Below are positions 46,860 through 57,089 of a stretch of DNA of 64,000 nucleotides, piece by piece; position 1 is the stretch's first letter; each line of letters starts with the position of its first letter. The notes under the pieces are model-generated. The model was given only the letters and a program-made list of their open reading frames with translations. It did no database searches and was not told the DNA's origin. Location of the stretch: positions 1,054,001 through 1,118,000 of the forward strand of contig NZ_FOCL01000001.1 of the NCBI RefSeq assembly GCF_900110105.1, in the 5' to 3' direction. A program made the position numbers and the translations under genes. Source of the DNA: Mucilaginibacter gossypiicola (GTDB lineage: Bacteria; Bacteroidota; Bacteroidia; Sphingobacteriales; Sphingobacteriaceae).

Positions 46860-47177
46860 CAGATACTGTTATCGATGAAACGGAAATCCTGTTTGGAGAT
46901 TGATTTCAAAGGATGCAATAAACTCCATTCGCAGTGAAATTAAAAATTCTGCGCCACGCACATCACTCACATTATAGGGTTAGGATAATGGAACAAGGTT
47001 TTCGACAGAGTCTTATTTTAAAAGCCTTTTTGTTACCTAATTTAAAATTACGTTTCTATGCTCCATAGAATAGGCCCCCACTCTTCCCGACCAATTAAAT
47101 ATCTCAAAACAACCTCTCGCTGTTCCAAAGAACCAGGTTTAATCCACTCAAATTACTGATACCCGGATTTAGTTTTG
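46860..47177. other. 318-bp convergent intergenic region, nothing recognised
   Basis: Lies between the kinase gene and the GH2 gene, both ending here. No gene, strong hairpin with T-run, tRNA or repeat was found. Confidence 0.4.
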
Positions 47178-50042
47178 TCAGTTTGTGATAGACTTAAGAT
47201 TTTCTATTGAGATTTGTGCCTTCGGATCGAACGCGGTACCATGCATATAATTTATCAAACTATATTTGAGTTGGCGGCTCGATGGTCTTTTGTCTATTTC
47301 CGAAACCAGGTCGATACCTGAAACTATCAGTTGACCGTTCCCAACCCTGGCTTCAAAAACCAACCCGAGTGATCTTGCTGTAACCCAGTCATCTATTACC
47401 CTTACTATCGGTTTTAAACCTGATTTCACCTTATCGAGTTCAATAGCATTTGAATGGACAATTGCATCCCACCACTGCCAGTTTGAGTAAGATTGTGTCG
47501 GAAAATCCCGGAAAGCGGGGTGCGCCGGATCACACATAATGCCCAGTGTATGTGGAGCCTGCCCCCCGGTCCATGCGGTATTCCAGAATATGGACGAAAA
47601 CCCAATTTGAACTTCCCCGCCAAACTCTTTTTTCAAACTTCCCTTTTTCAATGACCACAGAACTTTACCTCCATGTAAGAGTACATCCTCGGCTTTCTTA
47701 TCCAGCGTTTGGGTCACAAGGATATCCTGTAGATTTGTTGTCTCCAGGTGTGGATATACAAAGAAGTCCCAGGTATTTTTATAACCGGCAACGTTAACCT
47801 CTAAGGTCAATTTGCATGGTTTCATAATTCCGGAAAGGTTCTGGCTGATCTCAGCGATTTTTATCCCGTTACCATTCGGCACATCTTTACCCGGAAACGT
47901 CCCTTGGAACATTATTTTTTTGTCCGAACTTAAAATACGCCATTTGAGATCCGGCTTCCTGATAACACTCTCAGAAAATTGCGCCACCTCAACAGAGATT
48001 CTCAGTATTTCATTACTTTCCCAAATCATTTTGCTAAACCTCGCAAGCGGAACAACTGCATTGCAAAACTGACGGTATTCGTCGGCATTAATATAGCCTT
48101 TAGTTTCCCAAAACGGGTTGACGACACCAACCAATGCAGTACCCTGACCGGGAAAATCGTTTAATCCCAGTAATTGAAAACCACCGAAACCAGGGGTTCG
48201 AAGTGCTGCTTCAATGTCGGCTTTATAGCAGAGCGACTGCAACCTCCCCGAGTTATATAAAAACCCCTTTGCATATTGTCCCAGTCCGTTTTGCTGCAAT
48301 TGATCCTGGAATATCTCAAAATTTTTAGCCTGGAGAACGCCTTTATATTTTTGAATCTCTGAAAAATCCGGGTAAACGCACCATTGACCAATCTCATGAC
48401 TTACTGTCGGGTGATTCCATTTTGCTATGATCGCATGCCAATCGTAGTCAGTGCCGGGAGGTTGCGCATTGATAATACTGTTAAGACCACTCCCCCACGC
48501 TTGTATGCGAGGATCTGGAGAACTGTTGTAGTCAGCACCCGCTATTATCGGCCAACCTGCTCCGGTAGTGTAAAGGCGTCGTGAGTCTTTACCTTTCCAA
48601 TATTTAACAAAGTCGGTAAGGTATTGCGTAAATTTCGGCCCGTCAGGCTCATTTCCATATAAAAGCATACAAAATGACGGGTGATTCCCGAACGCTTTTA
48701 CAATCCTTTCACTTTCCTGGTAGATAAATTTATCTAAAGGTTTGCCATCGCCGATTGTCGCTCCCTGGTTTGCCCATGAGGAGCATTCGATCTGAAGGTA
48801 CAAACCTGCCTGGTCCGCTGCCGTAAAAGCAGCCTCAGGAGGGCACCAGGAATGGAAACGAATATGATTCAGTCCGAAAGATTTGCACTGTCTAAAAATT
48901 TTCGACCACGCAGCAACATCGGTTGGCGGGTAACCTGTAATCGGATACGCAGCACAGTCCAGTGTTCCCCGGAGGAAAGTAAGTCGCCCGTTAATTGTAA
49001 ACTGCGTATTGTTTGTGGCAAACTCCCGCATTCCAAATGTAATTTCCCGTGAGTCAACGACTGAACCTTTTGAGGAAAGCAACACACGCAGACGGTAAAG
49101 GTTCGGGTGAAATTCATCCCAGAGTTTTACATGCTTACCAATCAAAATATCCACTCCCGCATGAATTACAGCGCTGTCATTTTTAAGATCGAGATTTTTA
49201 CGTGCAACTATTCTTTCTTCGTTATCATAAACTTCGCAGGCAACCCTTAAAGGCAACGATTTACTTCCGCTGACTATGTTAAATTTTAACGCTGCCGATT
49301 GCCGTCTGATGTCTGAAAAGACCTGAACATCTTCCAGATAGGTTTTATGCAGCGCCTGGAGGACAATTTTGCCGGCAATCCCGTTCCAGTTACCCTGCGT
49401 ATGATCTGATATACTATGGGAATTCTGACCAACATCAACTTGCTGAACACCGTTATCTACGCGTATTGTTAGGCGATGTTTCCCAGGGGTAACTGAACCA
49501 AGATTGAAGATGTCAGGGGTGCCGAGGCTGTTCAATTCGCCTATATACTTATTGTCGATCCAAACATCCGTATACCAATGACAGCGCTCAAGAAAGAGCT
49601 TTATTGTATTGCCGGCCCAACCGGCGGGAATTAATATTTCCTTTTGGTACCATGCAGGGCCTTTGTAATATTTTACAGGCTGAAGCCAAAACGGTACTTT
49701 CACATGGCCTGGAGCACGATATTTTTTGTATTCGGGTTTATAAAACCATCCAGAATCGATGATGCTGCCTGTCCACGGGGTGGTAATAGAAATATCCTTG
49801 CCTTTGCCATTTGTTGTCATGGATCCAGGCAAACTGATTATATCTTTCAACGGCCTGTTATACCATTTTTCCGTAACGCCCGCGTCGAGGGAATCAACCT
49901 CAAAAGCCCATTTGCCTGCAAGGGATATTGTATTGGAATTCCCATCCAAATTACGGTGATTAATACCTTGGTTCTGGGCTAAGAAACGTAGTACAGGCGT
50001 TAATAAAAACAGAAACAAGACGGAGCATTTTATTCTAATCAT
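47178..50042 (-). CDS. Secreted GH2-family glycosidase (beta-galactosidase/glucuronidase type)
   Basis: 954 residues with a signal sequence (VLFLFLLTPVLRFLA). N-terminal sugar-binding sandwich (40-240: AGKWAFEVDSLDAGV, WYQKEILIP, WIDNKYIGE), an immunoglobulin-like domain, then a TIM barrel with INGRLTFLRGTLDCAAYP in place of the usual NGKPxxLRG. The acid/base is Glu465 in LLYGNEPDG and the nucleophile Glu550 in SHEIGQW. The last 300 residues form extra beta domains. The exact substrate is not fixed; the barrel start differs from classic LacZ. It is the last enzyme of the second PUL, separated from the sulfatase by 739 nt and a terminator, so it has its own promoter. Confidence 0.82.
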   Translation of the reverse strand: MIRIKCSVLFLFLLTPVLRFLAQNQGINHRNLDGNSNTISLAGKWAFEVDSLDAGVTEKWYNRPLKDIISLPGSMTTNGKGKDISITTPWTGSIIDSGWFYKPEYKKYRAPGHVKVPFWLQPVKYYKGPAWYQKEILIPAGWAGNTIKLFLERCHWYTDVWIDNKYIGELNSLGTPDIFNLGSVTPGKHRLTIRVDNGVQQVDVGQNSHSISDHTQGNWNGIAGKIVLQALHKTYLEDVQVFSDIRRQSAALKFNIVSGSKSLPLRVACEVYDNEERIVARKNLDLKNDSAVIHAGVDILIGKHVKLWDEFHPNLYRLRVLLSSKGSVVDSREITFGMREFATNNTQFTINGRLTFLRGTLDCAAYPITGYPPTDVAAWSKIFRQCKSFGLNHIRFHSWCPPEAAFTAADQAGLYLQIECSSWANQGATIGDGKPLDKFIYQESERIVKAFGNHPSFCMLLYGNEPDGPKFTQYLTDFVKYWKGKDSRRLYTTGAGWPIIAGADYNSSPDPRIQAWGSGLNSIINAQPPGTDYDWHAIIAKWNHPTVSHEIGQWCVYPDFSEIQKYKGVLQAKNFEIFQDQLQQNGLGQYAKGFLYNSGRLQSLCYKADIEAALRTPGFGGFQLLGLNDFPGQGTALVGVVNPFWETKGYINADEYRQFCNAVVPLARFSKMIWESNEILRISVEVAQFSESVIRKPDLKWRILSSDKKIMFQGTFPGKDVPNGNGIKIAEISQNLSGIMKPCKLTLEVNVAGYKNTWDFFVYPHLETTNLQDILVTQTLDKKAEDVLLHGGKVLWSLKKGSLKKEFGGEVQIGFSSIFWNTAWTGGQAPHTLGIMCDPAHPAFRDFPTQSYSNWQWWDAIVHSNAIELDKVKSGLKPIVRVIDDWVTARSLGLVFEARVGNGQLIVSGIDLVSEIDKRPSSRQLKYSLINYMHGTAFDPKAQISIENLKSITN

Positions 50043-50781
50043 GGCAATAGAAAATAAGCCTCAATAATCAATTGAATCAAAGCACTTTAAACAACTTTCG
50101 TATAAATAAACCGAGCTTTTTTAATCACTGAGACATTTATTTGGTTTAACAGATTTGTAATTCAATTGGTTAAAGCATTTTTTTTTCGCAGATGAGTTGC
50201 CCCACCAACACAGATAAATGATTTGATTAAAATAATTGAAGAAAATCGATTTAAAAATGGACGATTAGTATAAAAAGATGGATTTTCCTATCTATATACT
50301 TTAATAAAGTACCGATGGCTTCAGTAAGGCATTAAAGGAGGTCGCAAAATTTGGAAACAGTTTAAAAAAAATGCTGTCAAACCTATAAAACATCTCTTCT
50401 CTTTCGCGTTTGATATTTATATCTTTAATAACGCGGAATATCTGCATCTTATAGCCTATTAAATAGACGAACCTTCAACATTTGCTATTTACAGACAGGC
50501 CATACTTTTGGTTATCAGTAAGTTATTTTCAATAATAATCCAGACAGCAGAAAGCATAAAAAAAGCAGCGTTAATACTGCTTTTTTTATTTACCTATTAT
50601 TTTCAAGCCACTCTAAGCGATGCTGATCCGGCAGGTATTTGACGGAAAAGCTGTCGAATTTTGCCTCAAAGCCATCATTGGGGTATTATCCAACAATGGC
50701 GCGTTGCGGGTCACGGTATAATTATCATTGTCCAGGAATTAGGGTTACAATAACTAAATTCCCGTGTTATTTTGGATTGTC
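50043..50781. other. 739-bp intergenic region with a terminator, no gene
   Basis: Contains the bidirectional terminator at 50558-50587. The part next to 50042 must carry the GH2 promoter, but no clear TAnnTTTG box was seen. A short frame at 50639-50890 on the + strand overlaps the sulfatase gene and is not called. Confidence 0.5.
50558..50587. terminator. Terminator after the sulfatase operon
   Basis: AAAAAAAGCAG (50558-50568) pairs with CTGCTTTTTTT (50577-50587) around an 8-nt loop; A- and T-runs on both sides allow use in both directions. It lies about 200 nt beyond the sulfatase stop. Confidence 0.75.
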
Positions 50782-52308
50782 TCATTTATTTTGCCTGGCG
50801 GCATCAAGCAGCGTAGCTAACTCCTTTACTTTTTCCGGGTATTTAGCTGCAAGGTTGTTTTTTTCGGCGGGATCCTCATTTAAATTGTAAAGCTGTGCCT
50901 CTGAGAGATTCCCTGTTTCTATCCCAACCAGAGGCATATAGGTTTCTCCATTATTGGGAGTGATATATTTCCAGCCATCTTTAACTATGGCCAAATTGTT
51001 TAATCCCTGTTCAATTAATTGCGACCTGCCTTTTTGTGTTTCTCCTAATAACGCATTCAATACATTTTCACTATCGGTAGCATCTCCCGCAGGTATTGGG
51101 TGATTTATTAGTGCAGCAAAAGATGCCAGTAAATCAACCTGGCTAACCATAGCAGGCGACACCTGCGGTTTGATAACGCCAGGCCAGCTTATAATAAAGG
51201 GAATGCGTGTACCACCTTCCAGTACGCTGTATTTCCCGCCACGTAATATACCGGCGGGTGCATGTCCCTTAAACTTTTCAACGGCGTCGTCCTGGTAACC
51301 GTCATCCAATACCGGGCCGTTATCGCTGCTAAACACCACCAGCGTATTTTTCTCGATTCCCAGTGATTTCAGTTGGTTCATGATTTCACCAACCGCCCAG
51401 TCCAGCTGCAAAATAGCGTCACCGCGCAAACCCAACCCACTTTTACCTTTAAAGCGGGTGGCGGGCATTCTGGGTACATGGGGTTCCGTTAACGCATAAT
51501 ATAAAAAGAAAGGGTGATGTTGATTTTCCCTGATAAAATCTTCGGCTTTAGCTAAAAAGGTAGGTGACAGTTCTTCATCTGCCCAACGGGCCTGCTTTCC
51601 GCCACTCATATAACCAATCCGACCAATTCCATTTACTATAGTTTGGTTATGGCCCTGCCCCGGCGATGACTGCAGCTTGAGGAGCTCAGGGTGATCTTTC
51701 CCAGTCGGGTCATCCCCTATTTTATGTTCGTAGTTAACCTCAATAGGATCTTTTGTATCCAAAGCAATTACCTGGTGGTTTTCTAAAAACACCGTCGGCA
51801 CACGATCTGCGGTAGCTGGGAAGATAAAGGAATAATCAAACCCCACTTCCTTGGGGCCGGGTTTTATTTCTCCGTTCCAGTTTTTAGCAACCGTTTCTCC
51901 AAGCCCGAGGTGCCATTTACCAACTATAGCCGTATGATAACCGGATTGTTTAAACAGTTTAGGCAATGTAGTTTTATCTGTAGGAATGATCAAGGCAGCA
52001 TCGCCCGGCAAAATACCCGTACCTTTTTTACGCCATGGATATTTGCCCGTCATGAGCGCATAGCGGGATGGCGTGCAGGTAGCTGAAGTACAATGACCAT
52101 TGGTAAAGCGGATACCTGAAGCTGCCAGTTTATCAATATTAGGCGTATGAACACCGGTAGCACTGTAACTGCTGACATCGCCATAACCCAGGTCATCTGC
52201 ATAAATGCAGATGACATTGGGTTGTACTTTGGGGTTCGTTCTTTTTATTTGAGCTCTCGCAGAAAAAGATATAGTAATAATTGCAGCCGCTAACAGTCCC
52301 TTATTCAT
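50782..52308 (-). CDS. Secreted S1-family sulfatase (formylglycine type)
   Basis: ATG at 52308 (MNKGLLAAAIITISFSARAQ) starts the signal peptide and gives 508 residues; an upstream in-frame start is rejected. Metal-site opening NVICIYADDLGYGD, then the sulfatase signature CTPSR with Cys78, the residue converted to formylglycine, followed by GKYPWR and KWHLGLG. Further motifs are FFLYYALTEPHVP and FSSDNGPVLDDG. It removes sulfate from a glycan. The sulfatase-maturing enzyme is not in the window. As the last gene of the phosphatase-hexosaminidase-fucosidase run, it indicates that the target glycan is sulfated. Confidence 0.92.
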   Translation of the reverse strand: MNKGLLAAAIITISFSARAQIKRTNPKVQPNVICIYADDLGYGDVSSYSATGVHTPNIDKLAASGIRFTNGHCTSATCTPSRYALMTGKYPWRKKGTGILPGDAALIIPTDKTTLPKLFKQSGYHTAIVGKWHLGLGETVAKNWNGEIKPGPKEVGFDYSFIFPATADRVPTVFLENHQVIALDTKDPIEVNYEHKIGDDPTGKDHPELLKLQSSPGQGHNQTIVNGIGRIGYMSGGKQARWADEELSPTFLAKAEDFIRENQHHPFFLYYALTEPHVPRMPATRFKGKSGLGLRGDAILQLDWAVGEIMNQLKSLGIEKNTLVVFSSDNGPVLDDGYQDDAVEKFKGHAPAGILRGGKYSVLEGGTRIPFIISWPGVIKPQVSPAMVSQVDLLASFAALINHPIPAGDATDSENVLNALLGETQKGRSQLIEQGLNNLAIVKDGWKYITPNNGETYMPLVGIETGNLSEAQLYNLNEDPAEKNNLAAKYPEKVKELATLLDAARQNK

Positions 52309-52482
52309 AACAACATGGTTTTGGAGCATCAAATTAAAATATTTTTGCACATCAGATGATTATGCGATTTCATATTGGCGTTGAATTTATTTGCACTGCA
52401 ACTTTGTTAAGCTAATTATCTCAATCCTGTGCAGTTGTTAATGTCCGCGAATTCAGCACTATATGCGTAAAGTGGAAATAAT

Positions 52483-54309
52483 TTATTTTATATCAACACT
52501 AAACTCATTACTCGTTCTGTTTTCGGGAGTTACCACGATATACTTTAAAGTTAAAGGCCTGCCATTGGTAACTGGTGTTATTATGGAAGCAGAATACAGA
52601 TTGGCGGTATTGTCGGCTTTATGGCCATCTATGGTATAGTATACTTTGCTTCCTGCAACCAACGGCGTAATAGTTATCCTTTTTCTTTGGGTTTGCGGAT
52701 CGCTACTAATAACAACATTAGCTTCCGGAATCCTGTAGTTTATGCCAGATCGTTCCAGGTCGGCCAGTACTATTGGAAGCCGCTGCTCCGTGAAATCCTG
52801 GTAATTCTTGTTTTCGTTTTTTGTCCACCCTACCTCTGCAAGTGCAATGGCACGCGGGAAAAGCATATATTCCAGTTTATTGTTTGTTGCCACATACTCC
52901 GTCCACATATTGGCCTGTACGCCTAAAATATATTTTTGCTGGTCAGCATTTAATGCCGATGGGCGCGGGTTATAATTATAAACCACATCTAATGGCAGGA
53001 AACCTCCAATAACTAAAGGCTCTGTTTTGCCGTCTTTAGCCTGGCCATGATCTACATACATATTGCTATTAGGTGACATAATTACATTATGCCCCTCTTT
53101 TGCTGCCTGGATACCGCCGGCTTCGCCTCTCCAGCTCATTACAGTGGCATTTGCGGTAAGGCCCCCTTCCAGTATTTCGTCCCACCCAATCAGGCTTTTG
53201 CCATTTTTATTTAAAAACTTTTCTATGCGGTTCACAAACCAGCTTTGCAGCTCATGCTCATCTTTCAAATTGTTTTCATGGATAATTTTTTGCGCCGGGG
53301 CCGAACTTTTCCATTCGTCCTTAGGCACTTCGTCTCCACCAATGTGAATGTATTTACTTGGAAAAATAGCCATAACCTCGGTTAAAACATCCTGCAAAAA
53401 CTTAAAGGTGGGTTCGCCCGGATTATAAATAGTATTATGTACGCCCCAATAGCCTGGTACTTTATAAGCGGCGCTTCCGTTGCCTAATTCAGGGTAAGCG
53501 GCCAATACCGCGGTACAATGGCCGGGCATTTCAATTTCGGGTATCACCTCAATATTTCTTTCGGCCGCATATTTTACAATTTCGCGGGCCTGTTGTTGGG
53601 TATAAAAACCGCCGCTCTTTTTTCCGTCGTAAATAAATGGCTTAAAATCGCCATAGCCTCCAATAATTGTCGAATCGCGCCAGGCACTGATGGCTGTTAA
53701 TTTGGGATATTTTTTTATTTCCAGGCGCCATCCCTGGTCGTCTGTTAAATGCCAGTGCAGGGTATTTAGCTTTAAAGAAGCCATCACGTCCAGTATCTTC
53801 TTGATTTCAGCGGTATCAAAAAAGTGCCTGCCAACATCTAACATTAAACCGCGGTAAGTAAAGTCAGGTTCATCATTAATGTTTACTACCGGCACTGATA
53901 ACTGCTTATCCTTTTGCTGCATGAGCTGCAATAATGATTGAGCACCATAAAATACTCCGGCCCGGTTTCCGGATATACTTACGCCCTTACCGGTTACTTT
54001 AAGTTGATAGGTTTCGCCTGATAACTTTGCCGTTGGGGTTGTATTTAAAACAATGGCGCCAGCAGACGCCACACCGTTAATTTTTAAGGCAAATCCATAC
54101 TTTTTTTTCAAAAAATAATTGAACATACCAGCTACCTTTTGGGCATCAGCTTCTTTGGCTACTATACTGGTACGCTGGTTAATGACAAATTGGCCAACAC
54201 CTTTTTCTGCAAAGGCGGGTTTGGGAATAATCGATACTTCGTTACTTTGCTGTGAAAAAGCGGTCTGTCCACACAGCACCAGAAAAAATAAAAATAGGGT
54301 CTTATTCAT
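52483..54309 (-). CDS. Secreted GH20 beta-N-acetylhexosaminidase
   Basis: 608 residues with a signal peptide ending near AFSQ. A GH20 N-terminal domain (20-145) precedes the barrel (YRGLMLDVGRHFF, NTLHWHLTDDQGWRLEIKKYP). The catalytic pair for substrate-assisted hydrolysis is Asp326-Glu327 in HIGGDEVPKDEW. A C-terminal chitobiase-like beta domain (TITPLVAGSKVYYTIDG) follows. It removes terminal GlcNAc or GalNAc. A second GH20 lies in the same operon at 57090 with clearly different sequence, suggesting two linkages or sugars. It lies 174 nt upstream of the sulfatase. Confidence 0.93.
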   Translation of the reverse strand: MNKTLFLFFLVLCGQTAFSQQSNEVSIIPKPAFAEKGVGQFVINQRTSIVAKEADAQKVAGMFNYFLKKKYGFALKINGVASAGAIVLNTTPTAKLSGETYQLKVTGKGVSISGNRAGVFYGAQSLLQLMQQKDKQLSVPVVNINDEPDFTYRGLMLDVGRHFFDTAEIKKILDVMASLKLNTLHWHLTDDQGWRLEIKKYPKLTAISAWRDSTIIGGYGDFKPFIYDGKKSGGFYTQQQAREIVKYAAERNIEVIPEIEMPGHCTAVLAAYPELGNGSAAYKVPGYWGVHNTIYNPGEPTFKFLQDVLTEVMAIFPSKYIHIGGDEVPKDEWKSSAPAQKIIHENNLKDEHELQSWFVNRIEKFLNKNGKSLIGWDEILEGGLTANATVMSWRGEAGGIQAAKEGHNVIMSPNSNMYVDHGQAKDGKTEPLVIGGFLPLDVVYNYNPRPSALNADQQKYILGVQANMWTEYVATNNKLEYMLFPRAIALAEVGWTKNENKNYQDFTEQRLPIVLADLERSGINYRIPEANVVISSDPQTQRKRITITPLVAGSKVYYTIDGHKADNTANLYSASIITPVTNGRPLTLKYIVVTPENRTSNEFSVDIK

Positions 54310-54375
54310 AAAAAATTTATATCAGGTATTATCCGGCCACTTGCGCCGAATGATTATTTATAGGCAATCAATAAC

Positions 54376-55467
54376 TTATTCAACAACACTTGGAATTGGA
54401 TCGCCGATAGGATTTACGGAAGTAAAGTTGAATCCTAATAACCTGGCAATGGTTTTTGCATATTGATCCTGGTATATCTGTCCGTTATCCTTTACTTCCC
54501 CCAAACCTTTTACTTTAGGCCCTAAAACCATTAACCAGGTATCATTTGCATGCGGAATACCAGAACCATGACTGGTCCATTGGTTTCCATCGCCCCTGCC
54601 ATGATCGGGCATAATCATAATGGTAGTATTGTTTTTATAAAACGGATCGTTTTGTACATAAGTCCACAGTTTACCTATCATGGCGTCTATGCTGTGTATA
54701 GCATCCAGGTAAAAATCATATTTACCTTCATGCGCGTGGTCGTCGGTATCTGCCAGGTCAAGATAAACTACTTTCGGATGTTTGGCCATAATGTACGATT
54801 TTGCCAGCGCGTAAGTTGTAGCATCCAGGCGTTCGCCATTACCCCATATTTTAGGTTCATAATGCTGTATTTCGTTAGCCAATTTCTCAGCTTCTGTTAA
54901 ATCGTTTCCTTTCAGGTCTTCAAAGGGGTTATTTACCAGCATACCGTTCCGGTTACGGTTAATAATCCTGGCAACGGCATCCCATGAGGCAAAAGCCACC
55001 ACTTTCTTAGTATATCCCTTTTGCTGATCAATAAATTCCAGCACGTTTTTGTTAGGATTATCCGGATAATCATTTGAATTTACTTTCGGATCAGCATAGC
55101 CTGTTAAATTTTCACTGCGGCCAGGGTACGAGAACCAATAGGTATTTTTAACGTTTACCAGGCTTCCCAGATCGCGGTTACCATATAACTGACCATTTTT
55201 TGCAATGGTGCTCCAAACAAAGGGCATTAGTTTGGCCCGGCGGTCCTGCTGATCTTCGGCCCAATATTTATTGATACGTTGAGCAGAATCCTGCGAGTTA
55301 AATTTTTTACTGGTAATGAGCTGTTTTTCGGCACCGTGAAAAATCTCTTTCCACCGGAGGCCATCTATAGATATAACTATAATGTTCCCGGATTTAGCAG
55401 TATTTTGAGCAGAAACAGATCCTGCACTTAAAAACGCAAGCAGGATTAAAACTAATATTTTTTTCAT
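54376..55467 (-). CDS. Secreted alkaline-phosphatase-superfamily (NPP-like) hydrolase
   Basis: 363 residues with a signal peptide ending near VSAQ (residue 21). AP-superfamily metal sites are visible: VISIDGLRW (Asp35), YLDLADTDDHAHEGKYDFY and MPDHGRGDGNQWTSHG. The segment WFSYPGRSENLTG resembles the nucleophile motif of NPP phosphodiesterases (TFPN...TG) but with Ser113 in place of Thr; this assignment is inference. Similar proteins are sometimes annotated as phosphoglyceromutases, which a secreted enzyme is unlikely to be. It would cleave a phosphate ester or diester. In a PUL with sulfatase and metallophosphoesterase genes it may remove a charged decoration. Confidence 0.72.
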   Translation of the reverse strand: MKKILVLILLAFLSAGSVSAQNTAKSGNIIVISIDGLRWKEIFHGAEKQLITSKKFNSQDSAQRINKYWAEDQQDRRAKLMPFVWSTIAKNGQLYGNRDLGSLVNVKNTYWFSYPGRSENLTGYADPKVNSNDYPDNPNKNVLEFIDQQKGYTKKVVAFASWDAVARIINRNRNGMLVNNPFEDLKGNDLTEAEKLANEIQHYEPKIWGNGERLDATTYALAKSYIMAKHPKVVYLDLADTDDHAHEGKYDFYLDAIHSIDAMIGKLWTYVQNDPFYKNNTTIMIMPDHGRGDGNQWTSHGSGIPHANDTWLMVLGPKVKGLGEVKDNGQIYQDQYAKTIARLLGFNFTSVNPIGDPIPSVVE

Positions 55468-55551
55468 TTTATGAGTTATGGTATTTTATATAAGATGCTT
55501 TCGATCTGCCGGGCAGGCCCTTCATCTTTTAAATAGTCTTTATTACTGGTT

Positions 55552-57054
55552 TTAGTTCCCTGTAAATTGTTTATATAAGCCCAGGGTTGTTAAAGTTGGG
55601 TTTAACCTTGATGCCAGTATTTTTAATCTTACCTTTTGCGCGGTTATGGCGTTAAAGCGGATCAATCGTTTCGCGCCAACGGTGGTGCCTTCGGCAGCTT
55701 GCTCCCAGTTTGTTCCGTTAAAATATTCAAAGCTAAACTTTTCAATACGCTGCCCAATGGTGATGTTTTCCTTGAGGCACAGCACATCAAATGTTTGTGG
55801 TTTGCTCAGGGTGATCTGTATTACCGACGAAGTATCCCGCCCTTTTGTAGTCCAGTAATTGTCCAGACTGCCTTTTGCCAGGGCAGCGGTATTGATGCCA
55901 TTTTCTGAGCTGATCCGCGCTCCTTTTACAAGGTTGTTTTTAAAAGTTCTGTTGATGATGTTTTTCCATTCCAAGATATTTTTCTGATCGTGCTCATTGA
56001 TCAAGCCTCTTTTATCAGGCGGGATGTTGAGCAGTAAAACCGAATTACGGCCTACAGAACTGTAATAGATATCTAATAGCTTTTCGGGAGATTTTACTTT
56101 ATCATCCTCCGCCTCATGATAAAACCATCCCGGTCTGATGGATACATCTGTTTCGGCGGGATACCAGGCAAGGGCCTGTGCGTTGCCAATCTTATCGCGG
56201 CTACCGAGGTCATCGCCCGTCATATCCCCTTTTGGTGCAAAGGCGATATCCTTTTGCGAATTTTGAGCGGTACTGGCATTAGCTTGCTTGTCAATTGGTA
56301 CAACACTCCACTCCGATAAACGACCATAACCGCTTTCGGTACCCACCCAGCGTACATCCGGCCCCATGATGGCTATAACCGCGCCCGGCTGCAGCTTACG
56401 AATCAGGCTATACCACTCTTCAAAATGATATACCGGCTTTTTGCCGTTAGGGCTCTCACCATTCGCACCATCAAACCAAACCTCATCAACACGGCCGTAA
56501 TTGCTTAATAATTCGGTTAACTGGTTCATGAAATAGGCGTTATATTTTTCGGTATCGCCATAATCAGGATTATTCCTGTCCCATGGTGAAAGATAAATAC
56601 CAAAACCAACACCCTGAGCATGGCAGGCCTCGGCAACTTCTTTTACCACATCACCCTGCCCGTTTTTCCAGGGACTATTTTTTACAGAATGTTCCGTGTA
56701 CTTACTGGGCCACAGACAAAAGCCGTCATGATGTTTGGCCGTAATGATTACCTGTTTTATCCCCGCCTGTTTACTGGTACGTACCCATTGGGAGGCATTC
56801 AGCTGCGTTGGATTAAACAGTTTAGGATCTTCTTTGCCATTGCCCCATTCCTGATTGGTAAAGGTATTCATGCCAAAATGGAAAAACGCGGTGAATTCCA
56901 ACTGCTGCCAGCGTAATTGCCTTGGTGAAGGAGTAATGTGCGCGGCTTTATTTACAATTTCCTGTTTGGAATCGCGTGGGCTAATGGCCGTATAATTTTG
57001 TGCATAAGCTGTAGAGCAAAAGCCTATAGCTATTATAGATAATAGATTTTTCAT
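55552..57054 (-). CDS. Secreted GH29 alpha-L-fucosidase with C-terminal F5/8-like domain
   Basis: 500 residues with a signal peptide ending near AYAQ. The GH29 barrel shows FTAFFHFGMNTFTNQEWG, QVIITAKHHDGFCLWPSKYTEHSV and the nucleophile Asp195 in VDEVWFDGANGE. This set is typical of the alpha-1,3/4-fucosidase branch, which acts on Lewis-type branched structures. Residues about 370-500 look like a coagulation-factor 5/8 type galactose-binding domain (YWTTKGRDTSSVIQITLSKPQTFDVLCLKE). Its first 70 bases and its leader are nearly repeated in the neighbouring GH20 gene. It differs from the Tat-exported GH29 at 19969. Confidence 0.9.
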   Translation of the reverse strand: MKNLLSIIAIGFCSTAYAQNYTAISPRDSKQEIVNKAAHITPSPRQLRWQQLEFTAFFHFGMNTFTNQEWGNGKEDPKLFNPTQLNASQWVRTSKQAGIKQVIITAKHHDGFCLWPSKYTEHSVKNSPWKNGQGDVVKEVAEACHAQGVGFGIYLSPWDRNNPDYGDTEKYNAYFMNQLTELLSNYGRVDEVWFDGANGESPNGKKPVYHFEEWYSLIRKLQPGAVIAIMGPDVRWVGTESGYGRLSEWSVVPIDKQANASTAQNSQKDIAFAPKGDMTGDDLGSRDKIGNAQALAWYPAETDVSIRPGWFYHEAEDDKVKSPEKLLDIYYSSVGRNSVLLLNIPPDKRGLINEHDQKNILEWKNIINRTFKNNLVKGARISSENGINTAALAKGSLDNYWTTKGRDTSSVIQITLSKPQTFDVLCLKENITIGQRIEKFSFEYFNGTNWEQAAEGTTVGAKRLIRFNAITAQKVRLKILASRLNPTLTTLGLYKQFTGN

Positions 57055-57067
57055 TTACTTAGTTTAC
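56981..57067 (-). repeat. Duplicated 5' module, copy 1 (GH29 gene)
   Basis: 87 bp covering the last 13 bases of leader and about 25 codons. It is identical at about 73 of 87 positions (hand count) with 58879-58965. The shared part encodes a signal peptide and the NYTAI residues after it. Confidence 0.8.
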
Positions 57068-57089
57068 ATTTTGGAAACCGGACAATTTA

